64,000 nucleotides of DNA from Bifidobacterium hapali. Its GTDB lineage: Bacteria; Actinomycetota; Actinomycetes; Actinomycetales; Bifidobacteriaceae. The notes beneath the pieces are model-generated. The model saw nothing but the letters and a program-made list of their open reading frames with translations, had not been told where the DNA came from and made no database searches. The translations under genes were made by a program, and so were the position numbers. The stretch covers positions 1 through 64,000 of the forward strand of contig NZ_MWWY01000020.1 of NCBI RefSeq assembly GCF_002259755.1. Direction: 5' to 3'. Of this stretch, positions 38,588-47,594 are shown piece after piece; the stretch's first letter is position 1; each line of letters starts with the position of its first letter.

Positions 38588-38719
38588 TCGATTTGCTCTT
38601 AAGAATCGATCATAATCGTTATTGATTACGATAAAGTACTAGGAACGGCTATCACATCTCGAAATCCAAGTTACAACCGCGGTTCCTTAACTAGGGCACC
38701 ATGTTAATGGGACACCGTT

Positions 38720-40090
38720 TCATTCACCGGAGTGTAGAATTTTACGGATTTTCTCTAGTCGCGGTTTTACCTCATGCTCGTAACCGCGATCGTTGGGATG
38801 ATAATATTCGCGACCGCGCAACTCTTCAGGCAGATACTCTTGTGGAGCGACTGCGCCCGGCCAATCATGCGCATATTTATAGCCTTCGTGATTACCCCAC
38901 TCTTTCATGAGCTTGGTAGGAGCATTACGCAAATATAACGGTACTTGACCGATTAGCCCAGCATCAACATCAGCGAGCGCCGCATTAATCGCATTGTAAC
39001 TAGCGTTTGACTTAGGAGCGGTTGCTACTGCGATGGTAGCTTCAGCGAGAATAATACGCGCTTCAGGCATGCCGATCATTGCGACCGCTTGCGCAGCCGC
39101 GACAGTAACCTGCAATACTTGAGGAGCAGCCATACCGACTTCTTCAGCAGCAGCGATCATAATACGCCGGGCAATAAAACGTGGGTCTTCGCCCGCTCTC
39201 AGCATGCGGGCGAGATAGTGGATAGCTGCATCTGGGTCGGAGCCGCGCATTGATTTAATAAACGCTGAGATAACGTCGTAATGATCATCGCCGTCTTTGT
39301 CATAGCGCACGGTTGCCACATCCATGACGCGACTGACGATATCAGGGGTGATCATCGGCCGACGCGCACCTTTCTTGCGCATTTGATCACCGGTAGCCGC
39401 GCCTGCTGCCGCTTCGAGAATCGTCAATGTTTTACGCGCGTCCCCGCCAGCGAGGCGAATAATCTCATCTACTGCATCATCAGTAATTTTCACTTCGCCT
39501 TTGAGTCCTCGCTGATCTTCGACAGCGCGACTAATTAGCGTTTTCAAATCGTCCGGTTCTAACGATTCGAGTTTGACAACCACTGATCGACTCAACAATG
39601 GTTTAATCACAGAAAAACTCGGATTCTCCGTGGTGGCAGCGATGAAGGTTACATCACGATTTTCTACGCTCGGTAATAGCGCATCCTGTTGTGATTTTGA
39701 AAACCGATGCACCTCGTCGATAAACAGTACTGTTTCACGGCCTTCGGATATCAGTCGTTGCCGAGCGCGCGCTAGCACATCGCGTACATCCTTGACGCCC
39801 GATGTTACTGCAGAAAGTTCTTCAAACGCGCGACCAGACTGTTTGGCAACAATATACGCAAGCGTGGTTTTACCCACGCCAGGAGGCCCAAACAGGATGA
39901 TTGAACTCGGTGCAGTGAGCGAACCTCGCGATGCTGGATTTGCCAGTCGCCGCAATGGCGACCCCTCCCCCAACACTTGCGACTGACCTACCACTTCATC
40001 GATAGTGTTTGGTCGCATACGCACCGCAAGCGGCCGGGTCATCGCCTCGTCGCCATTGGCGCTCGCCTCAAACAGATCGTTGTCGCTCAT
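38720..40090 (-). CDS. rarA: Replication-associated recombination ATPase RarA
   Basis: AAA+ clamp-loader-like ATPase acting at stalled forks (RarA/MgsA/WRNIP1). 456 residues: RMRPNTIDEVVGQ, Walker A FGPPGVGKTT (67-76), Walker B LFIDEVHRFSKSQQDALLP, TTENPSFSVI with the sensor, LARMLRAGEDPRFIARRIMIAAAEEVGMA and the tetramerisation part ending NAPTKLMKEWGNHEGYKYAHDWPGAV. The start ATG at 40090 lies 24 bases from a perfect LexA box, so the gene should be damage-induced. Confidence 0.95.
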   Translation of the reverse strand: MSDNDLFEASANGDEAMTRPLAVRMRPNTIDEVVGQSQVLGEGSPLRRLANPASRGSLTAPSSIILFGPPGVGKTTLAYIVAKQSGRAFEELSAVTSGVKDVRDVLARARQRLISEGRETVLFIDEVHRFSKSQQDALLPSVENRDVTFIAATTENPSFSVIKPLLSRSVVVKLESLEPDDLKTLISRAVEDQRGLKGEVKITDDAVDEIIRLAGGDARKTLTILEAAAGAATGDQMRKKGARRPMITPDIVSRVMDVATVRYDKDGDDHYDVISAFIKSMRGSDPDAAIHYLARMLRAGEDPRFIARRIMIAAAEEVGMAAPQVLQVTVAAAQAVAMIGMPEARIILAEATIAVATAPKSNASYNAINAALADVDAGLIGQVPLYLRNAPTKLMKEWGNHEGYKYAHDWPGAVAPQEYLPEELRGREYYHPNDRGYEHEVKPRLEKIRKILHSGE

Positions 40091-40113
40091 GACATCCCAT
40101 CATACTCCACTAC

Positions 40114-40129
40114 TCGAACATTCGTTCGA
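40114..40129. promoter_or_regulatory. Perfect LexA box at rarA
   Basis: TCGAACATTCGTTCGA is a perfect 6-4-6 palindrome and the full actinobacterial SOS consensus, 24 bases before the rarA start. Confidence 0.85.
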
Positions 40130-40139
40130 TAGCTGTTGT

Positions 40140-40198
40140 GGTGCGTGGCGGTTTTCTCTCACTGAGCGCCACTCAGTGAGAGAAAACCGCCACGCACC
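40140..40198. terminator. 27-bp perfect inverted repeat
   Basis: Arms 40140-40166 and 40172-40198 are perfect complements around 5 bases. It lies behind the helicase gene and directly upstream of the rarA LexA box. Probable terminator of the helicase transcript. Confidence 0.7.
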
Positions 40199-40266
40199 CC
40201 TTCGCCTCGCCCATCCGCACTATCGATGGTCAACGCTCAACTACGGTCATGTAGGTCATCCGACTG

Positions 40267-42843
40267 TCAGGCTGCACCAACGTGATAGTCAAAGAAGACC
40301 ACTTCACCGCTTTCCTGCGTGGTATCGAGGTCAACTGTACCGGTGATAGCCCAGTCATGATCTCCATCGGAATCGTCGATAATCTGCCTCACTTTCCACG
40401 CGTGTTCCTTCTGTTCAAGCGAATCGTCGAGGATAAACAGCTTGCCAGAACGCGCAGCCGCGTCGATACCAACATACTCGTGCTCGTCGTAGTAGTCATC
40501 GAGCGCGTCTTCCCATTCGTGTACGCCGTAACCCCAGTCTTTGTCGAGCGCGCCCAGTTCTTCCGGCTTGTCAAGATCCATGAGTTGAATACGACGGAAC
40601 ATCGCGTTACGAATGAGCACAATCAAACCGCGACGATCTTCCACCACAGTCGTGCGTGCGCCAGGAGCCGCAAGGTTAGCCGCAGCTTCAGCTTGTGCAT
40701 CAGATTCAGAACCTGCATGCTCCCACTCATCCACAAGACTCGAATCAATCGAACGAACAACTACGCGCAGCCACGAAATAATATCATCCAACTGTTCATT
40801 ACGTTTCTCAACCGGTACCGTACGAGCCAACGCCCGGTACGCGTCAGACAGATAGCGTAACAACGTGCCTTCCGAACGCGCAATATCGTAACGCGCGATA
40901 TAACCAGTGAAATCAGACGCGGTTTCCACCATGTCACGTACCACGGATTTCGGTGACAACCAGTAATCATTTGCCCACGGCACATCAGCACGATACTGAT
41001 CAAACGCAGCTTGCAGCATATCTTCCAACGGTTTGGGATACGTGATTTCCTGCAGTTTATCCATACGCTCGTCGTAGTCGAGACCATCTTCTTTCATCTC
41101 GATCAACGCTTTGTCACGCGCCTGACGCTCCTGCGCACGCAATACCTGTTTAGGATCTTCGAGCGTGGATTCAACCATCGAAATCACATCGAGCGCATAC
41201 GTATCCGACTCCGGATCAAGTAATTCCAACGCAGCCAGCAAGAACGGGGACAAAGGTTGATCAAGCGCGAAATCATCCGGCACATCCACATCCAGAAAAT
41301 AGTCTTTACCCCCGTCATCACGGTCCTCAGTTTCAATAACCTTCGTATCGAATAACGTTTGAAAAATCTCATCCGTACGCTGATGCAACTGCTCCTTCTG
41401 ATCAGGATTCTGCGCAGAATCATCAATCAAACGATCCACACGCCGACGCGCATCACCACCCTGCGCCACCTCATTGAGCACCATCGAATGCGTAATCTTC
41501 ATATGCGGCACCAACGTTTCCGGAGCCGCATCAATCAACTTATCAAACGTAGCCTGATTCCACGTAACAAAACCCTCAGGAGCCTTCTTACGCTTCACCT
41601 TCTTCAACTTCTTCGGATCATTACCAGCTTTAGCAACCGCCTTAGCATTCTCAATCTCAAACTCAGGAGCCTCAGCAATCACAAGCCCCTCAGTATCAAA
41701 CCCCATACGACCCGCACGACCCGCAATCTGATGAAACTCACGAGCCCGCAAACGACGCATATGCGTACCATCAAACTTCGTCAACGCCGTCAACACCACC
41801 GAATGAATCGGCACATTAATACCCACACCAAGCGTATCCGTACCACAAATCACCGGCAACAAACCCTGCTGCGCAAGCTGCTCAACAAGACGACGATACC
41901 GCGGCAACATACCCGCATGATGAATACCCACACCAGTCCTCAATAACCGCTGCAAAATCTTACCAAACGCAGTAGTAAACTTCACACCCTTAATCGCATC
42001 AGCAATCGCCGCACGCTGCTCCTTACTCGACACACCAGTCGATGCAAGCGCCTGCGCCGTCTCCAACGCTGCATCCTGCGAAAAATGCACCACATAAATC
42101 GGCGTAGAACCCTCACGAAACGCAAGCTCAACCGTCTTCTCCAACGGATCCAACGTATACTCATACGTCAACGGCACCGGACGCGGCGCATCCGCAATAA
42201 TATCCACATCCGCACCAGTCATATCCTCAAGCTTGTCAGCAATCGCATCAACATTACCCAACGTCGCACTCATCAACAAAAACTGCGTCCTCGGCAACGT
42301 CAACAACGGCACCTGCCACGCCCAACCACGCTCCGGATCCCCAAAATAATGAAACTCATCCATCGCCACACAACCCACATCCGCATGACGACCCTCACGC
42401 AACGCCTGATTCGCCAAAATCTCAGCCGTACAACAAATAATCGGCGCATCCGCATTAATATGCGTATCCCCCGTAATCATGCCAACATTGTCACGACCAA
42501 ACACCTCAACCAAATCAAAAAACTTCTCAGACACCAACGCCTTAATCGGCGCCGTATAATACGAACGCCGACCAGTACACAACGCCGCAAAATGCATACC
42601 AAGCGCCACCAACGACTTACCCGAACCCGTAGGCGTATTCAAAATCACATGATCACCAGCAAGCAAGTCCAAAATAGCTTCCTCCTGATGCGGCCACGGC
42701 TCAATATGCTTCACATCCGCAACCCAACCAAAAAACCGCTCATAAATCTCATCCGAATCAATATTGCGCTCGCCGTCATAACCGCCATCCCAGCTCGGCG
42801 CCAGCGCCCCCAGTGAACCATAATTCGCATTATCTTGTGCCAT
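40267..42843 (-). CDS. DEAD/DEAH helicase with DUF3516
   Basis: Superfamily 2 helicase of 858 residues. Walker A NTPTGSGKS (69-77), AMDEFHYFGD (DExH) near 165, LMSATLGN, then GTDTLGVGINVPI and FHQIAGRAGRMG in the second RecA domain; the C-terminal third is the DUF3516 extension found with this actinobacterial family, related to Ski2/Mtr4-like enzymes but otherwise of unknown task. The ATG at 42843 has GGGGAG four bases before it; the longer frame to 42945 crosses repeats and lacks a site. The first 480 codons use almost only G- or T-ending wobble codons; the rest is more mixed. Confidence 0.88.
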   Translation of the reverse strand: MAQDNANYGSLGALAPSWDGGYDGERNIDSDEIYERFFGWVADVKHIEPWPHQEEAILDLLAGDHVILNTPTGSGKSLVALGMHFAALCTGRRSYYTAPIKALVSEKFFDLVEVFGRDNVGMITGDTHINADAPIICCTAEILANQALREGRHADVGCVAMDEFHYFGDPERGWAWQVPLLTLPRTQFLLMSATLGNVDAIADKLEDMTGADVDIIADAPRPVPLTYEYTLDPLEKTVELAFREGSTPIYVVHFSQDAALETAQALASTGVSSKEQRAAIADAIKGVKFTTAFGKILQRLLRTGVGIHHAGMLPRYRRLVEQLAQQGLLPVICGTDTLGVGINVPIHSVVLTALTKFDGTHMRRLRAREFHQIAGRAGRMGFDTEGLVIAEAPEFEIENAKAVAKAGNDPKKLKKVKRKKAPEGFVTWNQATFDKLIDAAPETLVPHMKITHSMVLNEVAQGGDARRRVDRLIDDSAQNPDQKEQLHQRTDEIFQTLFDTKVIETEDRDDGGKDYFLDVDVPDDFALDQPLSPFLLAALELLDPESDTYALDVISMVESTLEDPKQVLRAQERQARDKALIEMKEDGLDYDERMDKLQEITYPKPLEDMLQAAFDQYRADVPWANDYWLSPKSVVRDMVETASDFTGYIARYDIARSEGTLLRYLSDAYRALARTVPVEKRNEQLDDIISWLRVVVRSIDSSLVDEWEHAGSESDAQAEAAANLAAPGARTTVVEDRRGLIVLIRNAMFRRIQLMDLDKPEELGALDKDWGYGVHEWEDALDDYYDEHEYVGIDAAARSGKLFILDDSLEQKEHAWKVRQIIDDSDGDHDWAITGTVDLDTTQESGEVVFFDYHVGAA

Positions 42844-42910
42844 AATGCTCCCCAGTGTACTCGAGCACCGGGCCCGAAGGCGTTGCTGCGACACCCGACC
42901 TCGCGCATAT

Positions 42911-43061
42911 AGTGCGGTAATTCTCCCATGATGCGGTAAACCCATGAGCGTACATTTGGCAAAAACGTTGAAAACAAGCCGTTTTCACAAACCGCATCAT
43001 GGGAGGTTTACCGCACCATGAGAAAAATACCGCATCATGGGAGGTTTACCACACCATGAGA
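42911..43061. repeat. 33-bp repeats, two direct and one inverted
   Basis: Units at 42991-43023 and 43029-43061 differ at one base (ACCGCATCATGGGAGGTTTA then CCRCACCATGAGA). An inverted, partly diverged copy lies at about 42911-42937. They fill the gap upstream of the helicase gene and behind the rhamnosidase gene. Role unknown; the inverted pair can form a large hairpin. Confidence 0.75.
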
Positions 43062-43097
43062 TGAATCACCCACACCGCAACACTCACACACGTGCGA

Positions 43098-45692
43098 TCA
43101 GAGGGTGACAGCAAGCTCGTGCTTGCCCGCGCTGAGCGTGTCTCCCGCAGATAGGCGACGGCCAGTACCGTCAACCGCAGCAACACCAAGTTCGGCAACC
43201 ACACCTTGCGGAATATCAACGGTTAAACGAACCGTCGACTGTCCAGTACCATCAGTAGCACCATCAGTCGCCGCTCGATCATCCACACTCCACGCAACCG
43301 ACACCTTGCCAAACGGCGTATCATGTGCAGCAGAACCGGAGGTAATACCGTGTGCGAACGCTGCCGCAAGACACGGCGCGACACGTACGCGCCGCCATCC
43401 AGCGTCAGCCAATTGCAATCCGCCGATCGCCGTGTGCATCCAATCGAGCACCGACCCGAATGCGTAATGGTTGAACGAGGTCATGTCTCCAGGATTGACT
43501 TCGCCGTTCGGCAGCATTGAATCCCAACGTTCCCATGTGGTTGTCGCACCCATACGCACCTGATACAGCCACGACGGACACGCATCAGACAAGAACAGCG
43601 AAAACGCCTCATCTGCATGACCAGTCGCACATAAGGCAGGCAGTACGAACGGCGTGCCGGCGAATCCGGTACCAACCACGAATCCGCGCTCGCGCACGAG
43701 TGCTGCCAAGCGCTCGCCAGCCGCCGCAACCAGCCGATCACGGTCCGCGTCCCCGGCGAGTAAATCGAGCGCGATGAGTAACGCGTATGCGCACTGTGTA
43801 TCTGAGGTCATGGTGCCGTCGCCATGTACGAACCGGGCACGGAATCCGGCGCGAATATGCGCGGCTAGCGATTCGTAGTGTTCGGCATCCCGTAGAGCAT
43901 CTTGCAAATCATCCTGCGCAAGTTTGTCCGTAGCAGTCGCACCGCTATCGCCAGCGGCAACCGCACCCGCAATCACCCGCAGCATACGTGCGATAAGCGT
44001 AGCCGAATGCGCGGCAAACGCGGTAGCGACAAGCGGTTTTTCAGTCATCGCGCGAGCTGCATCGTCTGGCGGCGCAGTCGGGTCGAGCCAGTCGCCAAGC
44101 TGACCGCACCACACGTCGGGCTTCTTATCCCACACGCCATCTGCGGCGAGTAGTCCTGCGACTTCATCCATCCACCGCCGTGCAAGTGCAATATGCCGGC
44201 GCAGGATGTTAACGTTGCCACTCGCCTCGTATAGTGCCCACGGCACCATTGTTACCGCATCGCTCCACAATGCGACCGCGCTCGGCTTACCCCATCCCGG
44301 ATACGGATACGGCACGTAATATGGCACGGTTCCCCAATGCTCGGTTTCGATCGCCACGTCATCGAGCCAGCTGTCGAGGAAGTCGGCAACGTCGTACAGG
44401 TATGTTGCAGTGGGCGCGAATACGGCAATATCACCGGTCCAGCCGAATCGTTCGTCGCGTTGTGGGCAGTCGGTGGGAATCGATACGAAGTTGGATAGCA
44501 TTGACCAGCGCGCGTTTTCGGCGAGTCGGTTGACGCGCGAGTTTGAGCAGGAGAACCAGCCGATGCGGTGGGTTGCGGAACTGTAGACGTGCGTGTAGAG
44601 GTCGTTGGCTGTGAGCGGTCGATCTGCAGGCCAGCCGCCGATGACTGCGTATCTAAAGCCGTGCATAGTGAATCGTGGCTCCCACACGGCTGGGTTACCG
44701 TCGCTGATGTATCGGTCGTGCTGGACTGCGCGGCGTAGCGGACGCGTGGCTGGCGTGCCGTCTGGGTTGATGACTTCGACATGTTGAATGTCGATTTCGT
44801 GACCGGATTCGACTTTTGGAATGTTCAGGACGACGCGTTGCGTACAGTTTTGGCCGAAGTCGACGAGCCAACGGCCGTCTGTAAGCTGCGTGATCGAGGT
44901 CGGATGATGTTCGCCGACGCAGTGTACTGCAGTGGATGTGACGGCTGGATAGAGGACCGATTGGTCAAAGTCAAGTGGCTCGACGGGATGCCACTCACGA
45001 TTGGTGAGAGTGGTCGTTGCGTTTGCCGATGATGCTACGGCGGCTGAGGGTTCAGCTGAGGACTCGATCGTTTCATCTGCGACTGGCACGAACGGGTCCG
45101 CACCTTCGCGCGCATCGAAAATTTCGCCTTCATACAGGCCGCTGGCGAGGATTGGCCCGTAACCAGCCTGCCATGCGCCATCGTCAGCGTTTGATGCGAT
45201 CGTCGTGATGGTGCCGTCTGCATTGGTGATTTCTAGCTGTGCGAATAGTCCAAGACGACTGCCATAGCAGTCTTCCTTGCCACCGCCGAATCCGATACGA
45301 CCGCGATACCAACCGTCGCCGAGCCAGAAGCCCATTACATTCGTGCCATCATGAACCAACTCAGTTACGTCGTATGTCCAGTACGGTAAGCGCGTATCGT
45401 ACACAGTCCAGCCCGGTGCAAGGACGTCGTCACCTACTCGACTACCGTTGATCTGCGCCTCGAACAGTCCCCAAGCAGTGACGATTAACCGTGCAGCGAC
45501 CGGCGTACCAGTAACTGAGAAATCACAACGAATGACTGGCGGGCGACGCATCCGCGCACCGATATGATCAGGATCTACTGCCACGGTATCGTCTGACCCA
45601 CCGATCATCTGTGCTTGCCATTGTATTGGCAACTGGGTTTTTAACTGACCGGTGATTTGACTGGTGATTGTGGAATGCTCGCTGCACGTCAT
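43098..45692 (-). CDS. Alpha-L-rhamnosidase (GH78)
   Basis: Releases terminal alpha-L-rhamnose from plant glycosides or polysaccharides. 864 residues, no signal peptide, so intracellular. N-terminal beta domains (CDFSVTGTPVAARLIVTAWG, DGWYRGRIGFGG), then the (alpha/alpha)6 barrel with the family hallmark PTDCPQRDERFGWTGD and a second one, GATTTWERWDSMLPNGE, which carries catalytic-site acids, and a C-terminal beta domain from about 750. GGAGGA precedes the ATG. Divergent from an MFS transporter; the two may form a rhamnoside uptake unit controlled from the shared gap. Confidence 0.92.
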   Translation of the reverse strand: MTCSEHSTITSQITGQLKTQLPIQWQAQMIGGSDDTVAVDPDHIGARMRRPPVIRCDFSVTGTPVAARLIVTAWGLFEAQINGSRVGDDVLAPGWTVYDTRLPYWTYDVTELVHDGTNVMGFWLGDGWYRGRIGFGGGKEDCYGSRLGLFAQLEITNADGTITTIASNADDGAWQAGYGPILASGLYEGEIFDAREGADPFVPVADETIESSAEPSAAVASSANATTTLTNREWHPVEPLDFDQSVLYPAVTSTAVHCVGEHHPTSITQLTDGRWLVDFGQNCTQRVVLNIPKVESGHEIDIQHVEVINPDGTPATRPLRRAVQHDRYISDGNPAVWEPRFTMHGFRYAVIGGWPADRPLTANDLYTHVYSSATHRIGWFSCSNSRVNRLAENARWSMLSNFVSIPTDCPQRDERFGWTGDIAVFAPTATYLYDVADFLDSWLDDVAIETEHWGTVPYYVPYPYPGWGKPSAVALWSDAVTMVPWALYEASGNVNILRRHIALARRWMDEVAGLLAADGVWDKKPDVWCGQLGDWLDPTAPPDDAARAMTEKPLVATAFAAHSATLIARMLRVIAGAVAAGDSGATATDKLAQDDLQDALRDAEHYESLAAHIRAGFRARFVHGDGTMTSDTQCAYALLIALDLLAGDADRDRLVAAAGERLAALVRERGFVVGTGFAGTPFVLPALCATGHADEAFSLFLSDACPSWLYQVRMGATTTWERWDSMLPNGEVNPGDMTSFNHYAFGSVLDWMHTAIGGLQLADAGWRRVRVAPCLAAAFAHGITSGSAAHDTPFGKVSVAWSVDDRAATDGATDGTGQSTVRLTVDIPQGVVAELGVAAVDGTGRRLSAGDTLSAGKHELAVTL

Positions 45693-46115
45693 CGTTGCTG
45701 TTCCTCCGTCATTAAGCCATGACTTATTACTGATCTCTACGTCTAGTGCCGCGCAGAGATCAATCGCAAGCTATATGTATCGGTATACATGCTATCGTCG
45801 TTGAGATTACAGCACAAGTTACACACGCGATTCCATAATAACGCAACCATAATTGTACCGCTACACATAAGCTATCGCAGAACCACAGCGGCATCGCACA
45901 TTGTCGCAACACGCCGAAAACAGTCCATTATGTGACCACTCTCCCGCATTCTTTCAGCACTCACCTAATCTATTCGACAAGGTTTATCAATCCGCACAAC
46001 GGGTAGACGAACACGATTCAAGGCTGTATGCCGAATCGACGCCGTTGCCTCCCACACAATGGGAACGCAACCACCGCGATTCGCCAGCCAAGAGTCAACA
46101 AGTAGAGGTTCCATC
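45693..46115. promoter_or_regulatory. Divergent promoter region with two inverted repeats
   Basis: ATGTAT-CGGT-ATACAT (45775-45790) is a perfect 6-4-6 palindrome 83 bases before the rhamnosidase start. TGATCTCT/AGAGATCA (45731-45738 and 45755-45762) lies nearer the gene. Either could bind a sugar-responsive regulator; none is encoded next to it. Nothing else is supported in 45791-46115. Confidence 0.55.
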
Positions 46116-47492
46116 ATGACTGCTGCCGAACAGCAGATCACCACCGCAACGGCCGCCAGCACTCCCGCGAGTGCAGCCACCGTTGATCAGGAGCAGGTTC
46201 ACCATATTATTTCGCGCGTAGATCGCGCACATGAAACTCCCATGTTCCATCGCATTGTTGCACTGGTTGCAGCCGGCATGCTGATGGATAGTATTGACGT
46301 TTATATCGGGTCTGCGGTCGCATCGAGCGCACTGGCCACTGGCTGGTCTACTGTTGCGCAGAATTCTACGTTTATGTCAGCTGGATTCCTTGGCCTGCTG
46401 ATCGGTTCCCTGCTGGCCGGTTTTGTTGGCGATCTTAAAGGCCGGCGCGTTGCTTACCAAATCAACCTGCTCCTGTTCGGCGGTTTCACATTCCTCGGCG
46501 CGTTCGCACCGAATATGGCCGTGCTCTCCTTGTGTCGACTTGGCGCAGGTCTTGGCCTCGGCGCGGAAATCGTGACCGGATTCGCAATGGTTAACGAGTT
46601 TGCTCCGATGAACCGTCGCGGTCACTGGTGCGCGATTGTTTCCCTCGTTGCAAACTGCGGCGTACCGATCGCCATGTTGCTGTGCGCGTTCATTATTCCG
46701 CGGTGGAGCTGGCGCCCGCTGTTTATTGGCATCGGCGTGGTTGCAGCCGTGATTTGGTGGCTGCGTCGTGATATTCCTGAATCTCCGCGCTGGCTGGCCG
46801 TGCACGGCCGGTATGATGAGGCCGACGCGATCGTCAAACAGATGGAAGTCAACGGTTCCGAACCTGTAACTACAGCTGCGGCCAGCGATGCCGCAGCCCA
46901 GAACCGTAATGCCGGTGGCCGCTCACTCGGTATTTGCTTGTTTGTGGCGATCGTGGCTGTTGGCGCAACCAACGTATGCTCATACGCGTTTACCTCGTGG
47001 GTGCCGACAATCCTTGTCAAGCGTGGTATTAACCTCTCCTCATCACTGACAACGTCTACCCTGATGATGCTCGGCGCACCGGTCGGTTGCTTGATTGGAT
47101 CGCTGCTTATTGATCGCATTGGTCGTAAGCGTACGATTGTTCCCGCATTCCTATTTACTGGCGTGTTCGGTATGGCGTATGCGTTCCAGACCTCGACTGT
47201 TGGCGCAATTATTGTCGGATTCCTGCTCATGATGTGCCTGTACACGCTGATGGCTTCGGTTGTGGCCGTGTATGCGCCGGAACTGTTCGCAACCAAGGTA
47301 CGCTTCCGTTGCGTAGGATTAGCGAATGCGATCGCGAAACTGCTCAACGTGCTGATGCCAATGGTGGTCGGTTGGATGCTTACCGCGCTCGGCGCGACCT
47401 CGATTTTCGTGTCGATCAGTGTGATTGCAATCCTGTCGATGCTTGTGGTCGGCTTCTTCGGTGCGGAAACCGCTCAACGTTCGGTTGGCTGA
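46116..47492 (+). CDS. MFS transporter, sugar/acid:H+ symporter type
   Basis: 458 residues from the ATG at 46116 (AGAGG upstream), 12 predicted helices. The N-half motif DSIDVYIGSAVASSALATGW and GFVGDLKGRRVAYQINLLLF (loop 2-3) and PESPRWLAVHGRYDEADAIV (end of helix 6) are those of the sugar-porter/AAHS branch; LLIDRIGRKRTIV repeats the loop motif in the C-half. Next to an intracellular rhamnosidase it may import rhamnosides or flavonoid glycosides; this is inference from position only. Confidence 0.85.
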   Translation: MTAAEQQITTATAASTPASAATVDQEQVHHIISRVDRAHETPMFHRIVALVAAGMLMDSIDVYIGSAVASSALATGWSTVAQNSTFMSAGFLGLLIGSLLAGFVGDLKGRRVAYQINLLLFGGFTFLGAFAPNMAVLSLCRLGAGLGLGAEIVTGFAMVNEFAPMNRRGHWCAIVSLVANCGVPIAMLLCAFIIPRWSWRPLFIGIGVVAAVIWWLRRDIPESPRWLAVHGRYDEADAIVKQMEVNGSEPVTTAAASDAAAQNRNAGGRSLGICLFVAIVAVGATNVCSYAFTSWVPTILVKRGINLSSSLTTSTLMMLGAPVGCLIGSLLIDRIGRKRTIVPAFLFTGVFGMAYAFQTSTVGAIIVGFLLMMCLYTLMASVVAVYAPELFATKVRFRCVGLANAIAKLLNVLMPMVVGWMLTALGATSIFVSISVIAILSMLVVGFFGAETAQRSVG

Positions 47493-47502
47493 TCCTTTCT
47501 TT

Positions 47503-47580
47503 CTGACTATGTGGGTATCCACTGTTCATCAAACGCCATGATTGTGCGTTTTGATGAACAGTGGATACCCACATAGTCAG
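47503..47580. terminator. 31-bp perfect inverted repeat between convergent genes
   Basis: Arms 47503-47533 and 47550-47580 are perfect complements around 16 bases. It starts 11 bases after the MFS stop and ends 15 bases before the permease stop, as expected for a two-way terminator, but the arms are unusually long. Confidence 0.75.
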
Positions 47581-47594
47581 TACATGCCCACAAC

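Noticed and set aside
41359-42816. Two long Arg/Ile/His-rich plus-strand frames opposite the helicase
   Set aside because: They result from the C/A-rich plus strand (G/T wobble bias of the helicase). Low-complexity composition, no ribosome sites.
42844-42945. 34-codon N-terminal extension of the helicase
   Set aside because: It overlaps the intergenic repeats, lacks a ribosome site and is Arg-rich without conservation; the ATG at 42843 has GGGGAG correctly placed.
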